A stretch of 64,000 nucleotides of DNA from Rhyacichthys aspro (taxonomy: Eukaryota; Chordata; Actinopteri; Gobiiformes; Rhyacichthyidae): contig CM072160.1 in NCBI GenBank assembly GCA_036850595.1, forward strand, positions 3,365,773 to 3,429,772, in the 5' to 3' direction. Below, one piece after another: positions 1 through 14,100 of the stretch. The notes below the pieces were generated by a model. It searched no databases, was not told where the DNA came from, and saw nothing but the letters and a program-made list of their open reading frames with translations. A program made the position numbers and the translations under genes. Each line of letters starts with the position of its first letter. Position 1 is the stretch's first letter.

Positions 1-250
1 GTCGAGCGGATAATGTCCACAGTTTGGTGCAGAGACGAGAGGAAGCGGGGCAGAGCAGCAGCAGCGGGACAGGAGCAGATCTGATCATTGTAATAGGAGC
101 CAGAGGGAGACTGTCCGCTCCGAGAAACAGCAGCGCCGCCATGAAGCGAGCGGAAGTGACGCAGCACGCAGCGCCTTCAAAGTAAAACTCACCATGTCTG
201 ATAAATGCATAAAACTAGTTTCAATTTTGGCTTCCAACGATCACAAAACC
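1..250. promoter_or_regulatory. CpG-rich patch, possible promoter or first exon of a neighbouring gene
   Basis: The first 200 bases are much richer in G+C and CpG than the AT-rich DNA that follows. They contain an ATG at 141-143 in a near-ideal Kozak context (GCCGCCATGA), but its frame closes after 14 codons (TAA at 183-185). This composition is usual for a promoter or 5' UTR, but no exon chain can be followed from it within the window. The gene it serves, if any, probably lies to the left. Confidence 0.3.
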
Positions 251-458
251 TATGCAATCGAGAAAAAAAACGATTATTACTTGTTTTTATTTATTAGATA
301 AGAGATTATGGAAGTGCACTACATTGTTAATCTTATTTATCTTAATTATTATTTCTGTTTACTTCATAAGCTATTTTTTTAATACGTTTGAACATATTAT
401 TTGTTTTATTACAGTGTTTTGTTCAATAAATCCAACATATTTCAATGAGTAATGTTGT

Positions 459-460
459 AA

Positions 461-514
<54 letters not shown>
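459..514. repeat. AAT trinucleotide microsatellite
   Basis: An uninterrupted run of the trinucleotide AAT/ATA. The flanking DNA (about 200-600) resembles another stretch at about 19740-19965 (shared segments such as TTTTGTTCAATAAATCC and CATAATCAAGCAGCCC-type sequence), so the microsatellite sits inside a dispersed repeat family. Confidence 0.85.
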
Positions 515-815
515 TCAATAATAACCAAAATAATAGTGTTTATAATTTTTTCCATAATCAAGCAGCCCTACATAAACTATTAAATACATCAGTATGCGTA
601 TATTGTAATTTGCCCCTTAGTTCAAAGTGTGTGTTCCCATTTTTTCATAAGGTGGAACTAAACACTGTGATATACAAGTTTTGAAAGTCAGTTTAACATC
701 TACATAGAAACACAGCTTGTGTTGTTGGACTTTTGTGATGTGGCATCACTGTTTCCGTTGCAGATGTTGCTCTTCAGGACGATGAAAACACAAGCCTCTT
801 AGGGGTTACCCATAC

Positions 816-1199
816 ATAGGGTGACCATATTTCCAGACCTCCAAACGGGGACATTTACATTATTTTTTTACAAACCCACAAAATGAAAAAAATGTGTCAG
901 ATTAAAAACATGACCTTTTCAGACACAGCACATTATAGAGGCACATGTTCCCATTGAAGCTACAGCCTCAGGTTGAACATTAGGATTTTTATGGGTAAAA
1001 AAAGAAAACATCGCAGTCTGTGTAAAAATGTTTGAAAAAGTTTATTGCAGTGATTGGTGTTTGTTAAAATGGGGACAATAGGGACATGGTCTGTTCAAAA
1101 CTGGGACATATTGGTGTTTTTACAGCTATTTGTAGGGACATGGGACAGGGACTGTGAAAGTGGGACAGTCCCCATCAAATACAGACACATGCTCACCCT
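816..1199. mobile_element. Short hAT-like non-autonomous transposon (MITE)
   Basis: The ends are inverted copies: TAGGGTGACCATAT at 817-830 against the reverse complement of the right end (TAGGGTGAGCATGT, up to 1200). The element is flanked by the 8-base direct repeat ACCCATAC at 808-815 and 1200-1207, the length expected for hAT insertions. The left end may carry one or two extra bases between repeat and inverted end. No transposase is present, so it would depend on another element for mobility. Confidence 0.6.
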
Positions 1200-1207
1200 A
1201 CCCATAC

Positions 1208-2845
1208 CAAATCATGCTGCACTTAATGGATCTAGCTCAGGTCTAAACCACAACAAAACAGGACTAATCCCATGACTAAACCGGTTCATTTATTTTGAAG
1301 GGACATTGTTCTTGTTTCCTGTTGTGCTTCGTGTAACTTTTTAACCCACATTTGGATCCTTTGAACTGACTAGTCCATGAATGAACACAGGCGACATCAC
1401 TCTGTGCAAACATGTGGTGCACTTAATTACCTTTACCTTAAAAACCTGACAGAATCTGGGATCTGAAATAAAATGGAATCTTAATGCAGCATTGTAACTA
1501 AATATTTTACTGTAAATAAAAAATGCAGAGCTATAAACAATCCTCTGTTAAAGTCAAGAGACACAAAAACATACACATAAACGCAGTAGATGCATAAACA
1601 CTTTCAATAACTTTTATTTTCCCTAATAGATCTGTACAATCAAGAAATCAAACTTAAAGATGAGCCTAGCAAAATATGATCTGTACACGTTAAATGCTTT
1701 TGGGCGAAAACAGCGAAAAAAACACACATTTAAATAATCAACCGATGACTTGTCTAGCTACGCAAACACTTCAGTCAGTCCCACGGCTTCGAGAACATTT
1801 AGCAACTGAAAAACAGATGGGGGCGAGATGGACCAGAGCAAACCAAACAGTGAAGTAATGTTCCCTTTAAACAGTTTCTGTCCAGTGTGATAGAAAAGTA
1901 CAGTCTGAGATCTTATTTACAGCAACATAAGCTTTGATTGAGCCCATTTTGAACAGTTTTTGGACTAGTTTTTTGAGGTATTTGCGTACAACTGGTGTAG
2001 TACTCAGTAGACGGCTGTGAGAGCAACCTGAGTTTGGAAAAGCAGACAAGTTTATGAAGAGTTTATATCAAATTCAAGGTTGATTGTGTAAAACGGAGCA
2101 GAATACAGTTAAACCAAAAAGAATACATGAGCTCCCCGTGTTTTTAATTGTCTATAATCGCCATTTGTTTTGGTAAAAAAAAACGTAACGCTCCACAAAA
2201 CCTAGAGTAACTAGATATTACTTCCAGTTTCTACGGCTGCCCTGAGCGGACAAACTGAGCACAGCTGAAAGAGAAGCACACTCAAGCTTTTTTCCATTAT
2301 TATTCGATCCAAATCCTAGCCTTTACGGATAAATATCATCTCTCATCTACTCATGACTCTAAGGACCTTCTCCCCAGACACTTCCTCCAGCCAAATTCAA
2401 CAATTAGACTTAATTCCCTATATTTAGTTATTTTTGTTTTTAAATGGGAGCAACATTTCTTGGAGCCAGAGAATAAATGTGAGACTGAACCCAAACAGTC
2501 AAAATAGCTTTCCTTAGGATTTATAAATGTGTTCTGCCATTGCCTAATTACCTTCTTTATATAATTTTGTCCCTATTGTTCTTGCTCCTGTCTGCTTCTC
2601 CAAACCAGTACCAACCACATATCCATTTACTTTACATATTACACCTAATATCCACGAACACCTCAAACAAACTTGTCAAAACTAAAATATCCCTTAAACA
2701 TGTGAGAGCAGGGAATATGGCAGATTCAGAAAAAAAATAAAATAAATAAAAACAGGGAAGACACGACCCTTGATGTAAAACTGCAAATTAAAAGTCACTA
2801 ATATGGCTACTGCTCCAATTCCAGCGCTTCTGATAACATCATCTT
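1208..2845. other. Gene-free AT-rich stretch
   Basis: Only short open frames and no convincing exon or RNA gene on either strand. A minus-strand AATAAA-type signal occurs near 1612-1620, but no exon can be tied to it. Confidence 0.5.
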
Positions 2846-3889
2846 AAAGGGGCTATATGTAGTATTTTTACTTCAAAATTTCATGCAAGTTTGGAGATAA
2901 AATTAAAAGATGTTTTATCACTTTGTACCAGTAGGGGGAGTCATGAGCGGCTAACTAAGCTATTCCAAAAGAAGTTGTTTCAATGTTTTGTTGGATTTTG
3001 TGAATTTGTGAAGAAAACTCACAAGAAGAGCGAATACTACATTTCCATTCCTCATTTTACTGTTTATTTTACTCCATTCTCTATGTTACTTTGCATTTTC
3101 AAAGTTTGAAAGGTAAAAAAGTCGACTATTTTTAAACTAAAATGACTTGTACTATTGATTGGTTGATGCTTAATTATCCTTTTTGATTAATATTTTTGAA
3201 TAATATACTGGTAGCTGCACTTAACTGTTTCATTTGTGACTTGTATTCACTGAAAATGAAAACAAACAAACAAAAAAAACCCAAACGTATGCCAAATAAA
3301 CAGATTAGCTAATAACAAAACATACAATTTTCAGCTTGAACAACTCTTTCTTCTCAAGTTTTTGGCCAGATTTTATTTGTATTTTTAGGTAAGACTCTCT
3401 ACTCCCCCTAGTGGCAGGTACTGTACTTACATGTCAACAAAAGAAAATCAGCCATTTAAACAAAATTTCAGATGTGTTTTTTTTTTGTTTTCAGTGTAAA
3501 AGGGAGATTATAGACAACATTACGTTACATACATTCCTCAGCTGTAGTAGTAAATTATTTTTTACGGCACAATACTACGATATATTCAGTTAATCCAATG
3601 TGTCATGTTTTTATTTTTTGTGTTGTCTAAATCTGTGATAATAATCATTTGGTAAATTTCACAGCCATTACTTGTATTTGATATTATGGTCATTCCATGT
3701 TAATTTTTCTGAAAGATTATATAGGTGGAGTATGTGTTTTCTACACTTCCATAATCCATAAAACGGAAAGTATATTTAAACAGTTTTTTTTTTAGATTAA
3801 AGATAATTCAGTGCATTTGCTTCAGTAAAATCCTACAGGTTTCTATTTGACAGTATTTTACCATTAAACAGTGTACATATAGCCCCTTT
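2846..3889. mobile_element. Terminal-inverted-repeat DNA transposon, non-autonomous
   Basis: The perfect 16-base inverted ends AAAGGGGCTATATGTA (2846-2861) and TACATATAGCCCCTTT (3874-3889) bound about 1 kb. A second inverted pair lies further in: CAGTAGGGGGAGTC near 2930 and CTCCCCCTAGTGGCAG near 3404. So the arms are longer than the tip. No transposase frame is visible. A target duplication is not clear, so the superfamily is left open. Confidence 0.6.
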
Positions 3890-5683
3890 ACACTTTTCAA
3901 ACACACTTTCTTAAACAAACAACAAAAAAACTCTTATTAATGCAATGATTCAAGCACAATCGTTCGTATTCATTTGAGCTGCCCACAGGCACATTTTTTT
4001 TTATCCCAAATCTCCCAAACCGTTCCTGAGATAATTATTGAAGTTTTGTATTATTTGCGTAAAGACGACAGTGAGTTTATTTTTCTCGTTGTTATTTTGA
4101 CCTCACTTCAAGTTCCCTTTGTATTGTTTACTGTCCTTCAACTTAAAAAAGCTGCCTTATTGCTAATAGAGTAACAATGATTAAAACCTCGTTAAAACTG
4201 ATATTGTAAAAAAAAAAAAAAAAAAAAAAAAGAAGAATTACAGTCAAATTAATCCCTTAAATAGAAACTTCAGTGGTTTAGCATAAACATTAGGATCTGC
4301 AAAAGTAAAAAGCGAGGATATTACAGTGACAGACACGTTTGATAAAGTTGAGACAGAAGTGAGTGTTAATCTATGACCCTAAGTTTGGGGTGAGTTAAAG
4401 TACTTTTTAAAGGAATAGCAGCAGATTTCATCGTGTATTTAGTGTGAGCTTTTCATTCACTGTCAATATTTTTGGTTTATTTGACGTCTAGACCAGGAGT
4501 GTCCAACAAAGACAATGACAATGCAACAAAATGAATTTGTAGCTTGGTTCGAGTCAAGTAATTATCAATTTTCATCCGTTTTTCTTGTTTGCTTTGTTTG
4601 TTGTTTGTTTGTTTTGCAGGAATTTGATGGTGGCTCATGAATAAAAAATTTGGGAGCTGAGATTTGATGAAGCATTGAACTGTTTTAGCTGAAAAAAAAA
4701 TGAGCCAAAGAAAGAAAGAGTTCTGTCTCCACATTTGATAAAATACCAGAAAATGGCTGAAGTTGGACATAAACTAGAATTAATGTAACAGTATGAACTT
4801 TGAAAGTGTCCACTGTGTGTCCTCTAAAACATCTTTATATTGTGGAGACTTGGACAATGTTGCTGGCATAAAAAAGTTGATATGAAAAGCTTTTGAAACT
4901 AAACATTTTGGGTGAATATACGTTTTTGCAATTGGAGTGAGGGGTTTTAATGAAATCACTGAAATGTTGTGATGAATGCACTTTTACTTTAGAGAAACTT
5001 TTTCAAACTATGAGTCAAACCAGTTGAGAAAAACTGTCTCTTCTGATTGGCTAAAATAATACCTGAAAATGGATTCTGTTTGTTAAGATAAAGGACTGTC
5101 TCTAATGTGATTGAACTGGCTTTTGAAGTAATTAGGTTGGCACTAAACTTGACTTAATATAACAGTGCATTAAGAGCTGTCCAATTGAAATAATGCTGAG
5201 CTTGGTCTCTGATCTATTCACTTAACCCCAACTTGCACTTTTACAAAAACATTTGGACACTCCCGGTTTAGACGACTGAAGACCGGTTTGAAATGCTGTA
5301 ATAACGCACATCTTCACCTCTGAGCTGGACAAACATAGACCCTGCTCTGGACTCACAGATCAAAACTACAATAATCCAAAAACAGATCAGAACCAAACAC
5401 TTTCTCAGTTTAGTTAGAACATTTTTCGCTTTTGTCGTATTTCAGATCGACCTTTTTCCTACAAGCTTCTCAGGACAAAAGCTCCTCAACGTTTTAACAA
5501 AGGAAATACAACTTAATTTACTTTGACACATGTGGCTCAGATGAAAGTTTGATTTATAGCATTTGTCTGTTTTTTATTGACGGTTAATTTCCGTTTGGTG
5601 AAGCAGACGGGTTTGGATCCACTCCTTTAGTTTGGTCAAATTACCAAATGGGGAACTTAACTAAGGTCCAAGTCACACAGTGC
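3890..5683. other. Gene-free stretch with a poly(A) run
   Basis: No supported gene. A poly(A) run lies at about 4208-4232. The small open frames here are short, AT-rich and without recognisable domains. Confidence 0.45.
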
Positions 5684-6305
5684 TTAAAGCTAGTGCAGGT
5701 AATTTATGGCGCCTTGTAAAAATACCATCTGTATATTCTAAAATTTACACAATTTTCCACATTTTTTCTGTCTTATTTTACTTATAGTTAAAATGGTGTC
5801 TTGCCTTGTCAATGTTTAAATTAATTTCTCTTTTATTTTCTTCTTATTTTTTGACTGTTTTTATTTTATTTTTTTGTAATATATTTTCCTAAATGAGTGG
5901 TTATTATAGTGAGTGAAAGTATAGAAAAAAATAGTAATAGAAAGCTAGCAATTATTAATTTAAGGAAAAGGAGTTTCAGCCTTTAGTTTAAGGCTCCAAA
6001 CTAGCAATGTCACTAAAAAACATACTTTAATAGGAAGGACTCTGATGTCACCTAATTTTTTTTAATTGTTTTTGTCATTTTTAAGACGCATTGTTTTAAA
6101 TTTTTCATTTTCATTAGTGTATAATCATGTCAAATACAGAGCAGAGCCCTTGGTTCCATTACATCCTTGTTTATGACATTTATGAACTACAATGTGTTTA
6201 TTCAGTGAACTCATAATGCCATCTATTTCCATTTTGTAATGTCTCCAGAAACCTTTTTATTTATGACCAAGTTTCATGTGACAAAATGACCTGCAGCACC
6301 TTTAA
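5684..6305. mobile_element. Probable MITE with TTAA flanks
   Basis: The left end (TTAA then AGCTAGTGCAGG) and the reverse complement of the right end (AGGTGCTGCAGG, followed by TTAA) are imperfect inverted copies. TTAA at both borders (5684-5687 and 6302-6305) would suit a piggyBac- or Kolobok-type target site. The inverted ends are short and diverged, so the boundaries are tentative. Confidence 0.4.
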
Positions 6306-7780
6306 TGTGGACTGCACAAGTGTTGAATGAAGATCTTCCCCTTTTAAGTTTGGGTTATTTTAACGTTTTTGAGTGTTTACTGTCTCACTTCCTCGTCTGC
6401 TTCTCCAAACAGGACCTTCATCGACAAAACCAATACTAGAAACAAATTTCATGATGACGAGGACTCAGAACCAGTGTTTTCTCCCATTTTTCATGAATTG
6501 ATTGATTGAAAACGTGAAGGATTTTTAAAAGCGTCTGAATGTGCACAGACTTTGAAGATGTTTCAACTGTCATCCAAACATTTGTGTCTGGTGTTAAAAC
6601 ACGTCTTTAAACTGTATTTGAAAAGGCTCCTAATTTAGATATTAAACCCAACTAAGACATAAAATGATTCCTTTATTGTGAATGGATGAAAATTTAAAAC
6701 CTGTCTCTTCAAATGCACCGAGAACATGGCCTTCTAACCCCTTAATGCCTCCATTCATGTGCTCTAATAACCCCGCCTCCCTTGAAACTTAAGAAATTGA
6801 AAATGCATTTCATTTCAAAGTACATGTCGCGGAGCTAAAACACATTACAAAAGGGCAGTGTGACTTAATCTTCTCAATCAGACGGAAGATTTACCCAGTA
6901 TTCCCTAAATATCTATTGCATTTCAATATAATTAGAGCAAAGATTGGATAATGTTCGCTAGCACAACCAGAATATGTTTGTTGAAGCGGCTATAGGCCTG
7001 AAAAAAGGCTTAAAATCCCATGAATTTAGGGGAAAATTGTCTACAAATCCTCTTTAGCAAATAATTAAGCACATATAGGCAATTACAGACATATGTTAAG
7101 TTTAATGCTGATTGTGAACTCTTTTAGGAGGAAATTTTAAACCCAAACAATGTAAAAAACTGAGATTGTGTGTCTTTTTACTGGGATTCAATGCATCAAT
7201 GTTTAATTTGCTTTTTGAAATCTCTCAGCTGCACATAGATGGAGGATTTTAGCCACAAATTCAGATTTCAGAAAAAATTGTGAATGAGAGAAACAGGCTT
7301 TTTGTTGCATTTACACAATCTCACATCATTTAATTCATGAAAAATAGGAGCATCTGAATGTTATGTGTATATTTCCTCAGTAGAACGTCAACTTCGAGCT
7401 CTATAACTCATTTTCTCATCGTATAAAACATCCTTCTTCTTTGTCAGTGCAATTCAGGAACAAACGTGATGCTCCAATGTCCGGGTTCAGAGCTGGGAAA
7501 AAAAAAACAAAACTCTGAGATGGTGAAAAACACGGTGCGTCTTGGCCGTTGCTCTGTTTAGGGCTTGTGTAGTGTGATCACCTGTCAGTCGAGAACAAAA
7601 ACTCAAAACCCGATGTGCCCTGCTCACTTTTGAAATGAACCGAACCTGAACAAAAGCAATGGACTTTTTTTTTTTCTTCGGAGTTCCCCTTCGACACAGC
7701 ATTACGATCCGAGTCAATGTGCAAAGGCCCAGAGCAGAATTAGTTTAAGATGGGGAAGAAAAAAAAATATTGGTCGAACC
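6306..7780. other. Gene-free stretch beyond the AKAP1 3' end
   Basis: No supported coding exon or RNA gene was seen. If the AKAP1 transcript uses a more distal poly(A) site than 7781, part of this could be 3' UTR. Confidence 0.4.
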
Positions 7781-8058
7781 TTTATTTAATTACAATATAG
7801 ATTTTTCCTTTTAAAAATGTACAAGTATCTCTTTTTTTCCTTCTTCTGTACAAGAACGAGACGGGAGCGTTGTCTTAGACCGAAGCAGTGCCGTGTTCTC
7901 GTAGATTATTCCTGCAAATCATTTTAATTTTTTGTTTAAGGATATAGGGCAAAATGGTGAAAGGAAAAAAAAAATAATATGAAAAAAAAAAGCAATTTTC
8001 TTCTCGATCCAGTGGTGTTGCTTCATGGAAAAGGGTTGGGTCACTGTCTGATCTCACT
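7781..8058 (-). other. akap1: Probable AKAP1 3' UTR and poly(A) signal
   Basis: This lies directly downstream (minus strand) of the AKAP1 stop codon. A canonical AATAAA on the minus strand is at 7786-7781 and is the first after the stop, so a 3' UTR of about 280 bases is the simplest reading. A longer 3' UTR cannot be excluded. Confidence 0.45.
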
Positions 8059-8121
8059 TTAGAAACTGTCCACCCAAACTCCCAGCCCTCGCTCGGCCAG
8101 TGTACGGTTCACAGACGCCAC
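8059..8121 (-). CDS. akap1: AKAP1 exon 11: last coding exon
   Basis: The acceptor CTTTAG precedes 8121. The exon encodes VASVNRTLAERGLGVWVDSF and stops with TAA at 8061-8059, matching the conserved AKAP1 C-terminus (LVERGLAQWVDS-type). Confidence 0.93.
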   Translation of the reverse strand: MASVNRTLAERGLGVWVDSF

Positions 8122-11100
8122 CTAAAGACAGAGAGAGGGATTTTAGAGGAAATTTTGGATTGAAATCACAAAATACACACTGCTTCACCTACTGATGCAC
8201 AGCAGTGGGGTTAGAGCAGAGGTATAGTCATTGTTTTGCAACTCACAAGTCTTTTTAATGACACTTATATTATGTTAATATTAAACAACGCAAGCTTTTA
8301 AACCTGTATTTATTTAACAAAAAATTATAAAGCAAGTACAATTGGCAAGTGCTTGTATTTCAATAGAATATTTAGTAAAAAAAAAAACAAAAAACAAAGG
8401 CCTCACCACTTTGAATTTCACTCACTGTTTATGTGCTATTTTTAGGACATTTTTATTCTTTTTGTTTTATTTTTCTATTTTTTATTTATTTATTTTTAAT
8501 TTGACTTTTAATCTAATTGTTCAGTACTGGCGTTTTTTAATCAGGAGAAAATATTAATATTAAATAAAAATATGTTTTTTGCCTTACTGCTCAGCTCTAT
8601 ATTAAACTGAACTGTAAGTCACAACCCAGTATTTCTTTTTCTTCTTCTAAGTCCTGTTACTTTCATTTCATTGAACCGTATTTTGTTGTCTAGACATAAT
8701 GGATAACGTTTAGTAAAAACAAAGCCAACAAAACAAAATATGTGCCAACGACAGCACATTATTAAAATAATTGGAAAATACTTAACTGTCTCCATCAAAA
8801 ATTGTGGAGACACTTGCATAAATCAATCAAAAGGAATATATTACAGAGTTTGTACCTCTTCTCCGACCATGTTCCACAGATGGACCAACGGGAGCCCAGT
8901 GTTGTTGTCGTAGTTCGAGACCTTCACAAAGACAGACACGGTTCATTCAGACGACATTATCAGAGTGAAACGTTTATCAGAGAAGCTGTACGAACCTGTG
9001 CGAGCAGCGCTACTCCTCTGGTCATCTCCTCCAACGCTGACGTGGCCTCGGCTGAAAAACGGTCTTCTCCTGAAACACATTTACTCACAGCTCAATCCTG
9101 AAGTCTAACAAAGTCAGGATTTGGACAGATTTTAGTTGGATTTTATTTTTTTCTACAAAGATTTGCTACAAAATCTGTTCAAATCCATCTAAAACCTGTC
9201 AAATGTGTTCTAATCCATCTAAAACCTGTCCAAATCCAGCTAAAACCTGTCCAAATCCAGCTAAAACCTGTCCAAATCCAACTAAATCTGTTCAAATCTA
9301 TCTAAAACCTGTCCAAATTTAACTAAATCTGTTCAAATCCAACCAAAACCTGTCAAAATCCAACAAAAATTTGTTCAGATCCAACTAAAACCTGTCAAAA
9401 TCCTCCTAAAATGGCCAAAATCCAACTAAAATCTGTTCAAATCCAACTAAAACTTGTCAAAATCCAACAAAAATTTGTTCAGATCCAACTAAAACCTGTC
9501 GGAATCCCCCTAAAACCGACCAAAATCCAACTAAATCTGTTCAAATCCATCTTAAAACCCGTTGAAATCCGCCTAAAAACGGTTGAAATCTGACTTAAAA
9601 CTGTTTGCATCTATCTAAAACCTGTTCAAATCCAACTAAAACCTGTTCAAATCCATCTAAAACCTGTTCAAATCCATCTAAAACCTGTTCAAATCCATCT
9701 AAAACCAGTTTCCATAAAAGAAGGAAATTAATGTTAAACTCTTGTAAGACTCAAATAAAGATTCTCACAATCAAAATGTAATAAAAGCTTCCCAAATATC
9801 TCTATCTTCGGCCCCTGAAATGATTCTTATTAACTATCGCGGCCCCTCATCATTTTGAGTTTGACACCACTGTTTTCGGCCATAAAATGTTTTACCTGGA
9901 AGCGGTGCGATGTTGTCGAGCAAAACTTCAGCACCTTGAAATGGTAGTGTCACAAAGTCAGACCTGGACACACACACAAAAAAAGAATGCGTCATAAAAA
10001 GGAAGTTTACCACTAGATGGCGTAATGTGTTGTTATTGCTAAAGGTTGAGAGCAGAATATATAATAAAGTGACTTTTATTAAACCAGAAAAGTCTCTTTG
10101 AGGTTATTGTGCATGACCCTGTACTACTTTACTTAAGTACCACTTTCTGTCTGGGTAGAGTAAGTTCACACAAATTGAAATTTCAAATAGTTAAAGATCT
10201 GAAGCACAAAGTGAATGTACTAATGCACTTTAATTTACTGTATTTTATAAAGGTTTCTCTTTTTTTTATTTGTCAAATCATTTGTGCATCTATAGACTGG
10301 ACTGTCATTAATCAATGATTAATTTGCGATTAATTAGTTTATTTTTATTGAATCACATCCACACATTATTGGCTTTGTGCTCAAAATTGGTTTTATCCTC
10401 AGCATTAAGTTGAGGTGAACGGATTAATAAGACTCAGATGTATTGATTTTAATTCAAAACATAGACTCAACACTTTTGTTGGTTGTTAGTCTTTAGCTCT
10501 TTGTGAGTTTCATTCAGTCTCTGTTGCAGTTCGTTTTGCTCGAATTAAGTGTAATTTCATGTTTTTCCTCATGTTCACTCTCTCACACGTCGCTGTGATC
10601 GGCTCAACCTGTTTCACATGAACACACTCAGCCGGGGTTGACTCTAGAGTTAAAAAACCCGCTGAGATTGTTAGATTTTGTTTAAACTGAATGAAAGACA
10701 TATTTTTGGTTTGTAGGACAGGGCCACTGACGAGTTTAAAAACTGAATGAGGTAAATAAGTCCGTTCTGAAGACTTTTTTTTACCTAATTTGCCGCAAAG
10801 TGTCGATCTTGACTCTGTCGTATCCTCCGTAGTCGACGTATCGGATCTCCACTTCATTGGTTTCTTTGTAGAAGGTGATGACCTGCGCTCTCCACCAGGC
10901 CCCTTCCACAGCGGGCGCCGCACAGATCACACCCACTGCACACAAAACACCACAGAGGGGTCAGCTGAATACTTACAAGCCTGGATAACAACATTAAAGA
11001 ACATTTACCAAGTGCTCAAGTCAAAATAAAACTTAAAATAGGATTTAACCCATTGATTCCTAAAGTACAGATACAAAAGCTGGGCTAATACACTTAAAAA

Positions 11101-14100
11101 TGAAGCAGGGAGTAGAATTATTTATATTATATGTATGTATGTATACATTTCAATGGGAGCCAAACTTTAACAAATAAAAGTAACCCAGTGCTTTATTAAG
11201 ACCCATTCACTTCAGGAATCACAGCCATACTTAAAACATTCATTATAGAGTAACTTTGACAAACTTTTATCAATGAATAAAAAATACTGACCAAAATAAT
11301 CTAATCTAATTGGTGAGGGACTGAAAAAAACTCCTTTTAATTCAAATAAAGCCTAGTTCAAAAGATATATCACTGTGTAAATGAGAGACAGGATGCACTA
11401 ACATCCCATGAAAACACATATTTTGCCAGAATCCATCACATGAACACCCACTTACAATATAATTAGTATTTTTTAAGAAGAAACAGATCCATGTGACTTT
11501 GCAGCAGCACTTTTCTTAGTTAATTATTGGCTATAGATCATGAAAAAGTAGTATAGTGTCTAGTGTTTTTTATGAGTCATGCTGACGTTTAAATTGTTTT
11601 ATCAGTGACTTGCTTCTCATTTACACTTTGCAACATGTTTATCATCTTCATTTATTTATTTCTTTTTAAAACACAGCTTCAAAGAGGAAAAAACCGAACC
11701 AGAAACTGATAAAGAAGTTAGTAAAGTACTCATTTAGCGGCATCTGACGAAGTAAATGAGTACAAGAGCTTCTAATACGTGTCGGTCTTTTATTAAAATG
11801 TTTTGTGTAGGGTTACCTTCAGCGGGCGAGGGCAGGGCAGGCGTCCCGGGCTGAGAGTAGCACAGGAACATCTGCTGGTCGAGGCTGCGCAGAGCGTGGT
11901 ACGTCGGGTGCGTGTGCTGCTGGACGAAGACGTGACCGGCCGAAACGATGTTCACCACGATCACCTCGACCGTGACTCCGCTGGGCAGCAGCAACTGGGG
12001 CCGACGCAAAGAAAGAACAGCGAAGATACTCAGAGAAAGGTTCATTATGGAGCAATAAAATACATTTCATTTAGAGTTAAAAGTGAGGGATATGTTTGTA
12101 ATCAAGTGTTGGCTGACCTGCTCCTTGTATAGGTTTAATTCTACTACGACAAATGCTACAACCACAATGAAAAGTGAATTACAGATACAAGTACTATCCG
12201 TCACAAGTGTAGTTAACTCAGTGTTTGTGGAGAATAACCTTCACTGTTGCAATCTCTATACTTCTGCACAGGGTTCTTACACCTTTTCTAAGTAAATTCC
12301 AGCACTTTTCAAGCACTTTCAAGGTGTGTTTTCATGTTTTTTCAAGCACCTTACAACTGCAGTAAATTACACGTTAACATACATATATACATATCTAGTT
12401 TTTCTCATTTAAAGAAAAAAAAAAAGACTGTTTAAGTTGCTGAATACTTCAAAAATGAAACTTGTGTGATTAAAAAGAAGTTAATTTATTGGATGAAGTG
12501 CCCCTTTAAGAATGGTCTCTTTTTACGGAAGATAGATTTCTGAAAAATGAGAGTCAGATTTTGTTCTTTAAGAACCAAATCTTTAAGCTTTTTTAAGAAG
12601 AAAATGACTCAGTGAGATTGTGAATTGTTAAAGCAACACAATCAAAATTTCAAGCACTTGATCCAAAATTCACAGACTTTTATATCCTTGAAAACACTAG
12701 ATTACAATTCAAGCATTTTCAAGGATTTCAAACACCTGTGGGAACCCTGTCTGCAGTGCATTTACGCATCGCAAAAATAATATAAGAGTAAACGGCGTGC
12801 ATTTATATAGCGCTTTTTTGCAGCAGCAACAGACGGGCTGCTATTCACAAAACGCACACAACGGGAGGACACGAACCAACAACCTTCCAGTTATTGGACG
12901 CCCAACTCTCCTTCTTGAGTATAAAACTTTAATTTGAATACTAAAACGATTAAAACAGACACAATTGCAAGTGAATTTAAATGTTTTGAAGGCAGTATTG
13001 AAAGAAGAAAGAGATAAAGTGAGATAAAGTTTACTTCATTTACTAGACTCCCTTTTCAATATACACCACTGTTTGGAAATATTGAAATAAAAAGTGCAAA
13101 TAATGGACTTTTAAGGTCAAGAGCCACAAAAACTGAAAAAGAAAAAAGTCACAAAATAAATATCTCAAGAATGTGAAGCACTTTTATCTGCAGTTTGTTT
13201 CAGAAAATACTGAATTTAAGGGGGTTTTAAGACCTCTATCATTTTGTGCATCCACCATTCAAATAATTGAAGTCAATAAGTCATTTATTTGACCCTTACC
13301 CAGGACGTCATGGGGAGTGAGGGCAGTGTGAGCGGAGGAGCGGGAGGTGCGTACAAATTCGTCAAGTCCAAATCCTTAAATTTCTTCCCGATCAGTGACA
13401 GCGCTTTGTCGACTTGCTGCTGTGTTCCTGAGTAAAACATCAAGAAGGTCACATTAATACTTTAACTGTTTCAAAAGGAGAGCGTTTTAAGGACTGACCC
13501 TCGATGTGACAGATCTGAAACTCCTGAGTGTAAGGCAGAGTGGAGATGTAGATCTTGGCGCCCGAGCTCTGCTTCAGGAAACTCACGTATCTGCCCTGTT
13601 TCCCGATTAACCGTCCGACCAGGTGCTGCCAAAGAGGGGACACCGTTAATTTACTCCAATAACACTTTTATCTTATTCCCAAAATAGAGCACTACACCAA
13701 ACAGTACAGTACAACAGGCTTTTCTTTGCGTTTTCAGAGTAAAACGTTGGGAAGTTGTTGTTTCACTTTACAATATTTTTCGAACACGTTTAAAGCAGCA
13801 ATGTAAAGGTGCAACACATCAACGATCACAGAAGTGCTGTTGTTGGGACAATAAAAATAAATTAACAATGGCTGACTCAAAAACTCTTGCTGCTACACGC
13901 AAAGATTTATTTTCTACTTTATATTAAATAATAACAATGATCCAAGTTTCAAAAAGTCTGCTTCAAATACGTTTTATTTCTCCAATATAGAACCGATTTA
14001 TGGCACTACAATAACACCATTGTTTCTTTAGCGGACGTCCCTCTTCAGGGGCCTACATGTGCCTCTTCAGGTGTTAGTCGTTCCAAACCGTCCCATTCTG

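Noticed and set aside
141..185. A 14-codon frame with an ideal Kozak start
   Set aside because: It is too short, with no conserved peptide. It may be an upstream frame in a 5' UTR, but that cannot be shown here.
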